Part shown: in pieces, positions 1 through 9,080 of the stretch
How the letters are laid out: each line of letters starts with the position of its first letter
Position numbering within the stretch: position 1 is the first letter of the stretch
Assembly: GCA_003024985.2 (NCBI GenBank)
Contig: PXIH01S0002772.1
Length of the DNA stretch: 11,909 nucleotides
Direction: 5' to 3' (one strand)
DNA from: Euperipatoides rowelli
Taxonomy: Eukaryota > Onychophora > Udeonychophora > Euonychophora > Peripatopsidae
Program-made: the position numbers and the translations under genes
Notes under the pieces: model-generated
Told to the model about the DNA's origin: nothing
Database searches by the model: none
The model's input: only the letters and a program-made list of their open reading frames with translations

Positions 1-54
1 CTCCGGTGCCTCCAAACGACGAAAGAAAATTCATCAAGTTTTTCGGCACCGGAG
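1..54. repeat. Perfect 10-bp inverted repeat in the SINE body
   Basis: CTCCGGTGCC at 1-10 is the exact reverse complement of GGCACCGGAG at 45-54. The 34-nt loop contains short A runs and ACGACGAAAG. In a polymerase III transcript of the SINE this would form a stable stem directly after the tRNA-like region. Because the window starts at position 1, the stem may be longer. Confidence 0.75.
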
Positions 55-138
55 CTGCCCGGGGATCGAACCTACGACCCCCTTATATATCAAGCACACC
101 GTGGCCGGGTAGAATACTGCACGACCACGCCACCTTGA
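1..138 (-). mobile_element. tRNA-derived SINE, truncated by the window edge
   Basis: Read on the minus strand, this block has an internal RNA polymerase III promoter typical of a tRNA. The A box TGGCGTGGTCG (122-132) matches the consensus at 10 of 11 positions, and the B box GGTTCGATCCCC (61-72) matches perfectly. The G+C content is far above that of the surrounding intron. It does not fold as a good tRNA: the T stem beside the B box mispairs at two positions and I find no clean anticodon stem, so a functional tRNA gene is unlikely. Downstream of the tRNA-like head comes a body that begins with a G/C-rich palindrome (45-54 against 1-10). A SINE head plus body explains this better than an isolated tRNA pseudogene. 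The tail lies beyond position 1. The family is not identified. Confidence 0.72.
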
Positions 139-813
139 CTTCATTTGTTATGGTTGTAAACAGAGATATGTGTTGACAGTATTATCCAAAATACAAGTGC
201 TGCCACCAAGTAAGAAAAAAATGTTGTGAAAAAAATTGAACACAATAAGGATAAACAAAAAATATTCAAGTTGACTTATCTCTTGATATTAAATTGCATT
301 TATCACTATCCTCCTTAAAATATTCATTCCATCTACTAGATCATATTATGTACATTTTACAGTCATTTAAATATTCTACAAATTTATATAAGTTAAAATA
401 AAGTAACCAAAAGGACACTAAGGTCATTATTTGTACTAATAAAAAAAATATGGAAATTTTAAATTATTCTATTATAACTTCACTGTGTTTACAATGTCAT
501 ACATTTTTGTTAACTTCACCTTAAACTCATTTAATAAAATAATACATCATTTCCAAACACCATGGGATTTAATTACTTTACAAACTAGAATTTAACTGAC
601 TTTTAAATTCATTCATTTCAAATGTTAAAATTTATCTCAGATTTTGTTATTGTTTTGAAATTTACAGCATATACCATAAGCTTAAATTAATCTAAAATAT
701 TTTAACTTATTTATTGTCTACATTATAACGAAGATACTGTTTTATCATGGTTGGAAATCATATTTAAAATATGTATGTGGATGTATATAATATAATGTTT
801 ATATTATTTGCAG

Positions 814-909
814 ATTTTCTCTGAGTAAAGAAGATGTTTTAAACGAATTACCAAATGTTGATGTCAAAGGCACAGACATAGAACTTTCTTGTAGCTCAAG
901 TGATGATGG
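814..909 (+). CDS. Haem peroxidase gene, internal exon A (region before the catalytic domain)
   Basis: This is a 96-nt internal exon. It is bounded by a pyrimidine-rich stretch ending TTTGCAG at 813 and a donor GTAAGT at 910. One base completes a codon begun in the previous exon, then 31 codons follow, then two bases (GG) are left over, so both flanking introns are phase 2. The peptide runs FSLSKEDVLNELPNVDVKGT and continues DIELSC plus a Ser/Asp-rich end. Phrases of the type 'LS-ED-LN-LPNVD-GT-L---C' come just before the peroxidase domain in many invertebrate secreted haem peroxidases (family knowledge). The leftover GG joins the first base of the exon at 6521 to make glycine without breaking frame. 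The region is too short to tell chorion peroxidase, peroxinectin and peroxidasin apart. The gene start is upstream of the window. Confidence 0.82.
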
Positions 910-1554
910 GTAAGTTGTAACATTGAATTAGAGGTAATCGTATTATGGTTACTACTATATTTTTAGATTGTTCTTTTATGTACATTATTAACGTGTATAC
1001 CAAATATAGTTTGTATAAAGATTTGTTTGCTTAATTTATATATTTTTTTTAATAAATTGATTCTATTATTTTGTAGTTACTTAACCAACAAGTAGCCTAC
1101 TTTAATAATTGATGCGAGTTGATCATGAACTTAACATTACTTGTTATCAAACTAAACCAATTGGAAACTTAACTAAATTAGAATTAATTTAAATCTGAAA
1201 AAAATACCCTGGGAAGTCAAGTCGGTCGGGTCATCAAAAACGCTCGACTCATTTTTTTTTACTAGGAAAATCATTAATTCAGTTTATAAACTTATTAATT
1301 TCTGGAACACATACCAGTTTAATTTACAAATGTTCCTGCTTGACTAATTAAAAACAACTGACATCTTTAAATATAAAAAAATAATATAATTAATATTATG
1401 ATATTTATTTATTTATAGTAATGTTTAAGTCAATTTTGATCTATTATACGAGATACAAAAATAGATTGAAATGTTTTTACAAAATTCAAAGCAAAGCAAA
1501 ACGAAACATAAATATCTATACAAAAGGTAAATCTACAAATTCATCATTATTATA

Positions 1555-2880
1555 TTAAAAACTTATCTCTAATTTAGATTTGAAGAAACTGAAAGAATTA
1601 GCTATTACGATGTCAGTGTGAAGAGCATTCCACCAATTTATGCTATGAAAAAAAACAGAAGAATTTCGTCTTCTGGTTCTTCTAAATAAAACCTTTATTT
1701 TAAATGGATGCCTTCTTATATTTGTCTATCAGATAAAGTAAATAAACATTCACTAATGCGATTTAAAACTGAAGATTTGTATACAAAAATGAGATCACCT
1801 GTCAAAAAACATTGTGAGATTATCATAATGTTGCCAAGTAGAGATAATCGTTTTTTATAGAGCAAATAACAGAAACAGTGTATCATTTTAGTCAGGTGTC
1901 GAAATTGTTTTTCCAATCTCCTCAAATCACTTTTTAATAAGATAAATATGGCAGTGCTACAATATTCGTAAATTGACTGTAAGAAAGAACAACACAACAT
2001 TTTAAAAGACTTGACATTTATCTACTTTAATCTATTATTCATAACTGCAAATTTTGAATTCATTTTCTTTATTACCTCATTTATATGATCAGAAAACTTT
2101 GGAACAGAATCGTAATATACTCCCAAATATTTCTGACAATGTTTGAAATTTCTACATTCTCAACATGGTAAGAATTATCAATATTTTTGTGTCAAATCTA
2201 ATGTATTTATTAATAATAAATTGAATCGTATTTATGATAAGCAAGTAATCCTCATTAGTCATTTATACATGAAAAGAGAAGAGAAACATTTAATAAAAAG
2301 AGTTATTTGGCTATTTTTTGTTTATTCATATTTCTATAGTCGGAAACTTAATACTAAGTGCATTAACTTGGGATAATCTCCTCTCTATCCTAATCTGTGG
2401 TAGAATCAAGCCATTAACTGGACTAAAATTATCATGTTTAAAATATAATTAGATAAATCCACAGTCAAATTCTGACTATTACAGTATTTTAATAAAATAT
2501 TTGTTATTGACTTGATCAAATGCAGATTCAAAATCAATAAACAAAATAGCTGCATCTTTTAAAAAAAATCATTAATTCAGTAAATCATTTTCTTTAAAAT
2601 CGACATAACTTCTTAATGTCTTCATGACAGATCTATAGTTTGAAAAAGATATTTTAAATAATGACTGATAAAAAATTGATCTATGAGATTGTAAAATACC
2701 ACTTTGGCGTGATGAAAGCGTTTAATTGAACCTAATTCAAAATATTTTTGTAGTACCTGTAATATTTTTTACAAGTCTATTGAATTTTTATAGAATTAAG
2801 CAACATAATGTTAATTCTAGAATATTATAAATTTTATCGACTGAAAGTCATCCAGATCATGAAAGCCCTCATGTTTTGAA
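1555..2880 (-). mobile_element. Decayed non-LTR retrotransposon (CR1/Jockey/L2-like), reverse transcriptase part
   Basis: On the minus strand, fragments of a LINE open reading frame 2 appear in the expected order but in shifting frames. At about 2627-2759 lies SIKRFHHAKVVFYNL, resembling the 'K-AKV-P-YK' block before the 'NYRPIS' motif. At 2482-2559 lies DAAILFIDFESAFDQVNNKY, the RT motif 'F-D--KAFD-V'. At 2025 to about 2163 lies KYLGVYYDS...KFSDHINEVIKKMNSKF, the usual 'LGV--D--L-FSDHI--V-KK' block. At 1716-2000 lies EYCSTAIF...DLRRLEKQFRHLTKMI ending GDLIFVYKS, the C-terminal conserved region. At 1555-1686 lies RRTRRRNSSVFFHSINWWNAL...SFFKSKL followed by a stop. The last block is typical of CR1, Jockey and L2 elements, which lack an RNase H domain. 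There is an in-frame TAG at 2022-2024, and frameshifts separate the blocks. The catalytic YADD is not intact; an eroded counterpart may lie near 2240. The 5' end is not defined. Confidence 0.88.
1716..2000 (-). pseudogene. Longest surviving frame of the dead LINE reverse transcriptase
   Basis: This 94-codon stretch is part of the LINE relic and not an independent gene. Upstream of the first ATG the same frame continues through KSFK back to the KYLGV block, broken only by the TAG at 2022-2024. It ends at a TAA near 1716, and a one-base frameshift separates it from the final WWNAL block at 1555-1686. Its residues follow the LINE pattern '(L)EY-S--W----DL--LE--QRR-TK-I ... Y--RL--L- ... GDLI-VYK'. 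Bases have decayed to A/T, as expected for neutral drift. Confidence 0.82.
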
Positions 2881-3159
2881 GTGTATGAAAATTGTAATTA
2901 AAATTATAATTTTATTGCAAACTGCTTGCTGCTACCTAGAAAATTGTTATATTTCAAAGAGCAGAAGACGTTTTCATCTTGTAGATGGATATCTTTCTTT
3001 TAGAGACTTTCACCTTTGGCACTAACCTCATCCTCAAAAGAAATAACTTGATGTTTCCTACTATATTTCTGAACAGTGGCATGTACTGTACATTATCATC
3101 TCAGTTCAGTTAAGTACAATTTTAATATAAAACATTTGTTCAGATATTAAATTGTCTTA
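2881..3159. other. Unassigned AT-rich intronic stretch
   Basis: This could hold more of the 5' part of the LINE relic, but I cannot read any conserved protein block in either strand. There are no clear repeats, splice-bounded coding segments or RNA genes. Confidence 0.4.
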
Positions 3160-4194
3160 ACCCTTTCCACTCCAATGATTTTAGAGAATTTGGTTTCTAC
3201 CACTCCAGAAGAAATTTGAAAAATCGATTTTTTTTTAAAAAATTAAGATTTAGTATTCTTTTAATTTATTTTTTTAAAAACTCTCTTAAATCTTTTCATA
3301 AAAATAAAGTTATAAAAAAAACACAACTCATAATATAATGCTGAGGTATTTCTTTATTTTAATTAAATTGAATTGTATACAAAATTTATAATTTAGATGG
3401 TCATTGGTTTATGTCATGTGACTGATGATGCTCTGAGAGATTGCTTCGACAGCCAGTAACTTGAGGTTTATATGTCCCATGTGCATATAAATTTCACCTC
3501 AATCATTTTCAAGTTTTGCGATACATGACAGTTTAAAATTCATAAAATAAAATTAAACACATTTATCTCATTCATGACAATTTAAATTATGTTTATTATA
3601 TAATAACAAACTTTATTTGCATATACTATAAAGATTAATTATTTAGATTTACACATTATAAAGTTATAAACTTTATTTACATTTGATTATTTTCTTTTTT
3701 TTTTTTTCAAACATTAACTGATTGATTTGTAATAGCAATATGAGAAATAAAAACAAAGAAATACCATAATATAAAATAAATTGAAAAAGAAAGATAGAGA
3801 AAGACTAAAGTGACAAATTTTTTCTGTCAAACTCTTCAATTCAAAGAGTGGAAGATAATATATAAAGCACAAAGCAAACTTAATGGAAATAGAAACGAGT
3901 CTCTTGCCTGATGAAATACAGCTACCATATAATCAGCACATTATCCCAGACAGATGACTGGAAATCACTAAGCATTACAAATTTTTAATGCCACATAAAC
4001 TTTTTTCAACCCTTTCACTTAAAGCTACTGATCACTTGATCAATGTTAACAAAAAATAGATGTGCATATAGGCAGGAAAAACCAAGAATGGATAGTACAC
4101 AAAAGTCAACAGACACAAAAAAAAGCAAAGCAAAACAACTCAAAGCTGATACCAGACTTATGGGGGCCATGGTTTAATACACATGAAATTGATT
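3160..4194. other. AT-rich stretch with a possible piggyBac-like end at 3160
   Basis: The segment begins TTAACCCTTTCCACTCC (from about 3158). A TTAA followed by CCCTTT resembles the ends of piggyBac-type elements and their miniature derivatives. I could not find the matching GGGTTAA end. A second CAACCCTTTCACT near 4007-4020 is in the same orientation, so it does not make an inverted pair. A hairpin at 3461-3502 lies inside. The rest is A/T-rich with a T run near 3695-3710. There are no coding signs. Confidence 0.3.
3461..3502. repeat. 14-bp imperfect hairpin
   Basis: The arm at 3461-3474 (TTGAGGT then TTATATG) pairs with CATATAA at 3484-3490 and ACCTCAA at 3496-3502. Five unpaired bases (3491-3495) sit on one side and the loop is nine bases. 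The stem has 14 pairs in all. It may be the centre of a small foldback transposon, but no flanking ends were recognised. Confidence 0.6.
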
Positions 4195-5500
4195 ATTTAT
4201 CATGACCTACAATAAACTCACAACTCATCTGGCACACACTAATCTAATTTAATAGTAAATATGCACAGTGCACACTAATCTCACTTTTCTCATTTATTAT
4301 GTTCACAATAATCTCACTTTGTTCAGTAATCAAACATTAACTTCACTTTCTCAGTCATTATGCACCAATAACCTTATTGATCATTCATTACATATCTACA
4401 CTAAACTCATTTTCTCATTCATCATGCACCTATTAACATCTTTTTTTCATTTGTGCTCATAGTACACTTTTGTCATCCAACATGAACTTACTAATTTCAT
4501 TTTTCTCATTCACCAGCCACACATTAATTTATCTTTCATTATTCATTGACAAGGTACTAACTTCACTTTGCACATTGTGCAGATACTAACAGCACTTTGT
4601 CTATTCAATGGTGATACACTAACTCACTCACTGTAGCTCAACATAAACATACTAAATTCATTTTGATCATCCATATAACATATTAACCACCATTTTCTCA
4701 TACATTTATCACTTTGCTAATTCATAATACAAACACTCTTATTTTTCTTATTCATCATGCACACATTAACTCCACATTGCTAATTAATAATGCAAAAATA
4801 CTATTATTTTTCTCATCATAAATATACTAAATTCATTTTGCTCAATCATCATGAACACATGACCTCACTTTGCTCATTAATAATGCACACACTAAACTCA
4901 TTTTGCTCATCATAGAAATGCTTATCTTGCTTTGAACATTCATCATTGTGCATGCATTAACTTCACTTTGGTCATTCAAAATGCAAACACTAACCTCATT
5001 TTGCTCATCATAAGCATACTAACCAGAGTTTGCTCATTCATCATGCACACATCCATCTCACTTTGCTCATTCATCATGCACACACTAACCTCATCTTTCT
5101 CATCATAAACATATTAATCTAAATTTTATCATTCATTGTGCATACATTACCCTCACTTTTCTCATTCATTATGCACTCATTTATCTCACTTTTCTCATTC
5201 AACATTATGCATTAACCTCACTTTGCCCATTGTCATGTATTTATTAACTACATTTTTCTCATTCATCATGCACACATTAACTTCACTTTGCTCATTCATA
5301 ATGCACACACTAACTTCCCATGTCTCATAATAATCACTAACCTCATTTTTATCATTCATTAGGAAATAAACATCTTATTCTGCTTATTCATTATGCACTT
5401 ATTATCTGATCTTTTCTCATTAATTATTCTTACATTACTCTCATTCATCATGTGAATATTATGCTGTCTTTACTCATTCATCATGAACACACTAACCAGG
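4195..5500. repeat. Degenerate 33-nt minisatellite array
   Basis: About 1.3 kb is made of a repeating unit that can be written as CTCATTCATCATGCACACAC followed by TAACCTCACTTTG, 33 nt in total. Neighbouring units near 5029-5096 keep the exact length; elsewhere units vary from about 29 to 34 nt through small deletions, and base changes are common. I estimate 35 to 40 units. It is poor in G on the plus strand apart from the TGC and TTTG steps. Because 33 is divisible by three, open frames with an 11-residue periodicity (for example at 4268-4462 and 5136-5330) arise by default. They are not genes: units carry indels, there is no initiator context, and the array lies in an intron. Confidence 0.93.
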
Positions 5501-5618
5501 AAAGAAGGTCTAAAAATTTTCAGGAATATATTGTATGTATGCATAAAACATATAATATTGCTTTACTCAAAGAATAACACAGAATAATCTTGTTTTGTTC
5601 ATTCAATGCACATATATT
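5501..5618. repeat. Decayed edge of the minisatellite before the inserted element
   Basis: Most of this is AT-rich sequence without clear units, but 5588-5620 (CTTGTTTTGTTCATTCAATG then CACATATATTAA) still resembles one array unit. It suggests the array once continued to the insertion point of the following element. Confidence 0.5.
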
Positions 5619-6098
5619 AATTGAAAAGTTTTTTTTTTTTTTTTTACAAAATCCACCATAGTCCAAAAAATCAGTTTTTCATTTAAGCAATGCTTGGTAT
5701 TGTAAGCTCTGGTGTTTTTAATGTGAACTAGTTTATTTAGCATGAACTGCCTTAGTTAATGAGATATGAAGGTTTGAAAATCTTATAGTTTAGTAAAACC
5801 AACCATTGTCCAGTAGATATTAAATAAAACAAGCCATAGTGTGGACTTTGGTTCTTTTTGTGTAAATTTGTGAGATTTTCTCAATCTGTGTTTATAATCA
5901 GCTGATTCAGATAAATTTATTAGGCACTAAGATAGCTCAATGTCTGCTGTTGAAAAAATGCAAATTATTTTAAAGAAGAAATGAAAGTTGAAGAAGGAAA
6001 ATATTATAAAAAATAAACAAAGTTTTTTGCATGTCCTGAATAATTATGTTTTTGGACAATGGATGTTTTTTAAAAAAAAAAAAAAAAAACCTTCAATT
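5619..6098. mobile_element. 480-bp inverted-repeat miniature element with T/A-tract termini
   Basis: The left end (5619 to about 5669) reads AATTGAA, two bases, a run of about 18 T, then about AAAATCCACCATAGTCCAAA. The right end (about 6047-6098), in reverse complement, reads AATTGAAGG, a similar T run, then ACATCCATTGTCCAAAAA. These are terminal inverted repeats of about 50 bp with a few mismatches. The interior has no long open frame, so this is a non-autonomous element. It sits between the main minisatellite array and its outlying relics. The subterminal word CCATWGTCC recurs inside near 5803 and, in altered form, near 5835. No convincing target duplication was seen and the superfamily is not assigned. 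Confidence 0.72.
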
Positions 6099-6345
6099 GT
6101 ACTTTTGTTCTTCACACTTACTGATGCATAAAAATTAAAAAAAAAATAATCATTTATCAAGACTCACAAAGCAAGACACTTTATAAAATTGCAAGTTGGG
6201 AGGAAGTGTTAAGAAAAAGTAGAAAAAACTAAGTTTGAATATATTTGCTTTTAAACCAACAATGCTTACTTCATTCATGATACGCACAATAATCTCACTT
6301 CACTTTGTTCCCTTACAGTATACAGATACTAACATTGCTTTGCTA
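6099..6345. repeat. Distal relics of the 33-nt minisatellite
   Basis: After an AT-rich gap (6099-6264), units return: AATGCTTACTTCATTCATGA, then ACGCACAATAATCTCACTTC and a further partial copy ending near 6345 (CAGATACTAACATTGCTTTG). This places array-like sequence on both sides of the 480-bp element. Confidence 0.65.
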
Positions 6346-6520
6346 GAACGTCATGGAAATGTTTCCAAGATATGAAAGAGTTCAATATTATACAAATAGA
6401 TAATTTTTTTTATCGCTATTAGATTTTTATATTATGATTGAAAATGTAAATACAATCTGTTGAAAATATATTTTATATGTTGGTATCTAAAATAATGTCA
6501 TTCTTGTTTGTTTAACTTAG

Positions 6521-6645
6521 TTCTAACAGATGTGATTCAAGTAAATACCGAAGAATCGATGGATCTTGCAATAATCGTGTATCAACCAATTGGGGTAAAT
6601 CTCTCACAAAATTCAAACGATATTTACCAGCTGATTATGCCGATG
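6521..6645 (+). CDS. Haem peroxidase gene, internal exon B (N-terminal conserved block)
   Basis: This 125-nt exon follows an acceptor TTTAACTTAG and ends at a donor GTAAGC at 6646. It enters in phase 2 and leaves in phase 1. The 41 whole codons contain SSKYRRIDGSCNN, then a tryptophan-glycine block (TNWGKSLTKFKRYLP), then ADYAD. This is the hallmark opening of animal haem peroxidases (myeloperoxidase, thyroid peroxidase, peroxidasin, chorion peroxidase): 'YR--DG-CNN ... WG ... F-R-LP--Y-DG'. The CNN cysteine is usually in a disulphide in this family. The final G joins GA of the next exon to give the Gly of the usual 'Y-DGIS' junction. Relatives are exported and oxidise substrates with hydrogen peroxide at a haem. 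No frameshift or stop is seen, so the exon looks functional. Confidence 0.95.
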
Positions 6646-7868
6646 GTAAGCATGTAATTACTTAGACATAAAACATTTCAATTTTATTTATTTATCTCGT
6701 ACCTTTAATATGTATTAGCCTAGTAATAATATGATGTAACATCAACAGGTGTTCTATTTGTAGTAGAAGTTCTAATTTTGTTTTGTTTTTCGAAACTGAA
6801 CTTCCTAGTGAAAATAGGTTTTTCTGCATTAACTTCCATTTAGTATCAATTGTGTCCTACAAAAAAATCAATTAGGTTTACAAAGATAATGTAATGTGCA
6901 AATGAAATATGTTCATTGTATCACGTTATTATTTCACTTACATGGGATTTTACTTTGATGTTTATATCATTGTTGCAATCTTTTGGAAATCAATATTACT
7001 TATTTTTTAAATAATATATTAATAAATACTTTACTTTGTTTGTTTTTCCCTACAAAAGTAATTATTTAAATAATAGTAACAAGAAAGCTATAATCACTTT
7101 TCAATAACGCTTAAATAAAAAATGTACCCCAGTACAATAGAGAGTGAATACGAGTTCTTGTTGTTTGATTCCTAAAACGAATATTAAATTTCCATTGCAA
7201 TACATTGATATGTAAGAGATAGGTTACTGTACTGCATACAGCTACAGTACAAAACAAACAAACACTTATTATTTTTATTTTCCAGTCATTTATATAGCTG
7301 AAAAAAATAATTTTAATAATCTTCATGATGAAATTGATTTTAATACAGATTTTTAAAATTAAGTAAACCTAAGTTTGGAACAAACTTTATATAAAAGAAA
7401 TCAAAAGTGCAGCACTAGGATCTTTATTTAATTAATTATTTATTTATTTATTTTGTTAAATTTATGTATTAAGCTATTACAAAAGACTCAATGATGAAAA
7501 AAAAATAACTTAAATAAAAAAAATAGTCTTTATTTATCAATAACTCAAATCAAGGATCTGGTGTGTGTATATATTATATACAACATATAATACAGTTTCA
7601 GTAGCTAGAAAATTTTATTGGTGAGGAGGGTGAGAAATAAGAAAATTGTCAACTCGAACACCTCAAATTACCAACTCACAACTTCTTAAATAATCTAACC
7701 TACTATAGGCAATGCAAACACAAATTAGAACAGCAAACAAGAAAACAAGAACAGCTGATGTGTGGCTAAGTCCCTGAATTTGATCTTCAGCTCCCCACTA
7801 CATAGCAACATCCTTACACATGACATAGTAACTCCTTCTCTTCCTTAAGAGAAAAACTGAACAAAATA

Positions 7869-7905
7869 ATATTCCTTTATTAATACATAAAAAAAGGAAT
7901 AATAA
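7869..7905. repeat. Short inverted repeat ATTCCTTT / AAAGGAAT
   Basis: An 8-bp perfect inverted repeat with a short AT-rich spacer lies at about 7869-7905. It is too short and AT-rich to assign a role. Confidence 0.4.
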
Positions 7906-8385
7906 ATTAGCTATCACGGTGAATCCTTGAGGTACAGGTATAAAGGTGAGGGTTCACTAATGTTTCTACACACAGGTTAATGCAATAGTCAGCAGGAAGT
8001 AATTTCAAATGTGGCCACTGACCATTAATATTATCTATTGAATAATCTTATCACTAGCTACAAATAATAATATTAAATAATAATATGAAATCATTGAGTG
8101 TTTTACTATTTTACTCATCACTCAGGGGGACACTATAGTTAGTTGATTCATTTATGATAGACACGTAATTATGTAATTGTGAACCAATAAGCAGCCAATT
8201 GAAATTTTGAAGAAAAAAAAATCATAATAAATCAAACAATTAATTTGAATTACAATAGAATTTAAATTAGATGCTCTACCTTATCTTAAATTATTTTAAG
8301 TCAGTACCATTGTGTATACATTGACTTTTGTAATAAATATAGTAGGATCTGTGCATTAAAATTGTTTTAATCTATAACCAGAGTG

Positions 8386-8447
8386 GTAGACTCAAGTGGA
8401 GTGATTCAGACTTGAGGTAGACTTAAGTCACTTCTAGGACTTGATTT
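8386..8447. repeat. 31-nt tandem duplication with GACTTGAG words
   Basis: Two adjacent 31-nt copies begin GTAGACTCAAGT (8386) and GTAGACTTAAGT (8417), and both end in GACTTGA plus a variable tail. A further GGAGTCTACTTGG follows at about 8449-8461 and partly complements the unit start. The block is richer in G than its surroundings and is probably a small minisatellite or the end of a dispersed repeat. Confidence 0.65.
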
Positions 8448-8639
8448 GGAGTCTACTTGGAATTTTACAATTTAAGCAGACCAACTCAATGGATCTATCT
8501 TTGGTTCCATCTTTATCCATATAATATATAGCAAAAAAAACTTGTTTTTATTTTTCAAAGTTTGGGGCAACAAGCTGAAGAACATATAATGACACATATC
8601 ATTATTAAATCATAATACGAATAAATCAGGTTAAAGTAG

Positions 8640-9080
8640 CCCTGCAGGTGGCAGTAAAGTCAGTGGTGAGAGAACAAACCAAATCTAAGAAACTAATGAT
8701 AAATGTTAGCTTGACTTATTGAATTTTAGTTAAATGCATGATTTTTAATCATATTTATGGTGGGTCAATTAAGATTCATTTATAACTAGATAACCCGGCA
8801 CAAGAAATCTGCACCCTAGGGCTGATGGCAATTAATATTTCCCCCCTCAACCTGCCCCTCTTTCCCCATTTTTTAAAATTGAAAAATTCTTATTTCTTAT
8901 TTCCCCCCTCCACCATTTTTTTCTCCCCCTGTTCCGGTTGGTTTAAATATGAAAAGAAAATCTAAAAGTTAAAACTCAATACTAATATTAGCTTGACTCA
9001 TGGAATTTTAGTTAAATTTTAATCAATAGATGGCACTAGTCTCTTCTGCCAAGTACCTCAGGATTTTAAATATATAGATT
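8640..9080. repeat. Mosaic dispersed repeat with duplicated ends and C-rich tracts
   Basis: A 31-bp segment at about 8704-8734 (core TTAGCTTGACT, then GAATTTTAGTTAAAT) recurs at about 8987-9017 with 28 of 31 bases identical, in direct orientation. Weaker similarity continues upstream. Between the copies come ACTAGATAACCCGGCACAAG (from about 8786) and two C-rich blocks. The right side ends TTTTAAATATATAGATTTG. A CCCGGC-containing segment with a TATATAGAT end is reminiscent of 3' fragments of RTE-type retrotransposons in invertebrates, but I cannot prove the family by eye. No coding sequence is visible. Confidence 0.5.
8837..8935. repeat. Duplicated C-rich pyrimidine tract
   Basis: ATTTCCCCCCTC occurs at 8837-8848 and again at 8899-8910, each followed by further C and T runs (CCCCTCTTTCCCC; TTCTCCCCCTG). 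The spacing is 62 nt. It is a sharp strand-asymmetric composition shift inside AT-rich sequence. Confidence 0.7.

Larger units (their letters stand above)
1..813 (+). other. Intron upstream of exon A (3' part)
   Basis: This is the 3' portion of a phase-2 intron of the peroxidase gene, starting before the window and ending TTATTTGCAG at 813. Apart from the SINE in its first 138 bases, the stretch 139-813 is AT-rich, with many short A and T runs. I see no exon with coding-like composition and no recognisable repeat in it. Confidence 0.7.
910..6520 (+). other. 5.6-kb phase-2 intron between exons A and B
   Basis: It has a canonical donor GTAAGT and acceptor TTAG. Exon phases on both sides agree, and the joined peptide reads across without a missing conserved block, so no cassette exon is needed. 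The intron is built mostly of repeats: a LINE relic, a minisatellite, an inverted-repeat element and a possible transposon end. The stretch 910-1554 is AT-rich with nothing recognisable apart from a short G/C-richer patch at about 1208-1250 (GGGAAGTCAAGTCGGTCGGG). Confidence 0.85.

Noticed and set aside
45-138. Functional tRNA gene on the minus strand
   Set aside because: The B box is perfect, but the T stem mispairs and no proper anticodon stem can be formed. The SINE explanation is better.
2143-2376. Plus-strand open frame of 77 codons
   Set aside because: It lies opposite the LINE reverse transcriptase relic on the minus strand, has no motif of its own, and has AT-driven composition.
4268-4462. 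Plus-strand open frame of 64 codons with repeated His/Leu/Thr/Ser residues
   Set aside because: It is a translation of the 33-nt minisatellite, open only because the unit length is divisible by three. Units carry indels and the region is intronic.
5136-5330. Plus-strand open frame of 64 codons with an 11-residue repeat
   Set aside because: Same cause: minisatellite sequence, not a gene encoding a repeat protein.
4100-5500. CRISPR-like array
   Set aside because: Units are contiguous and all similar, with no alternation of constant repeats and unique spacers, and the surroundings are eukaryotic introns.
7111-7326. Minus-strand open frame of 71 codons with a hydrophobic stretch
   Set aside because: No recognisable domain, no splice-site context, and composition typical of the intron. 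A hydrophobic run is expected by chance from T-rich codons.
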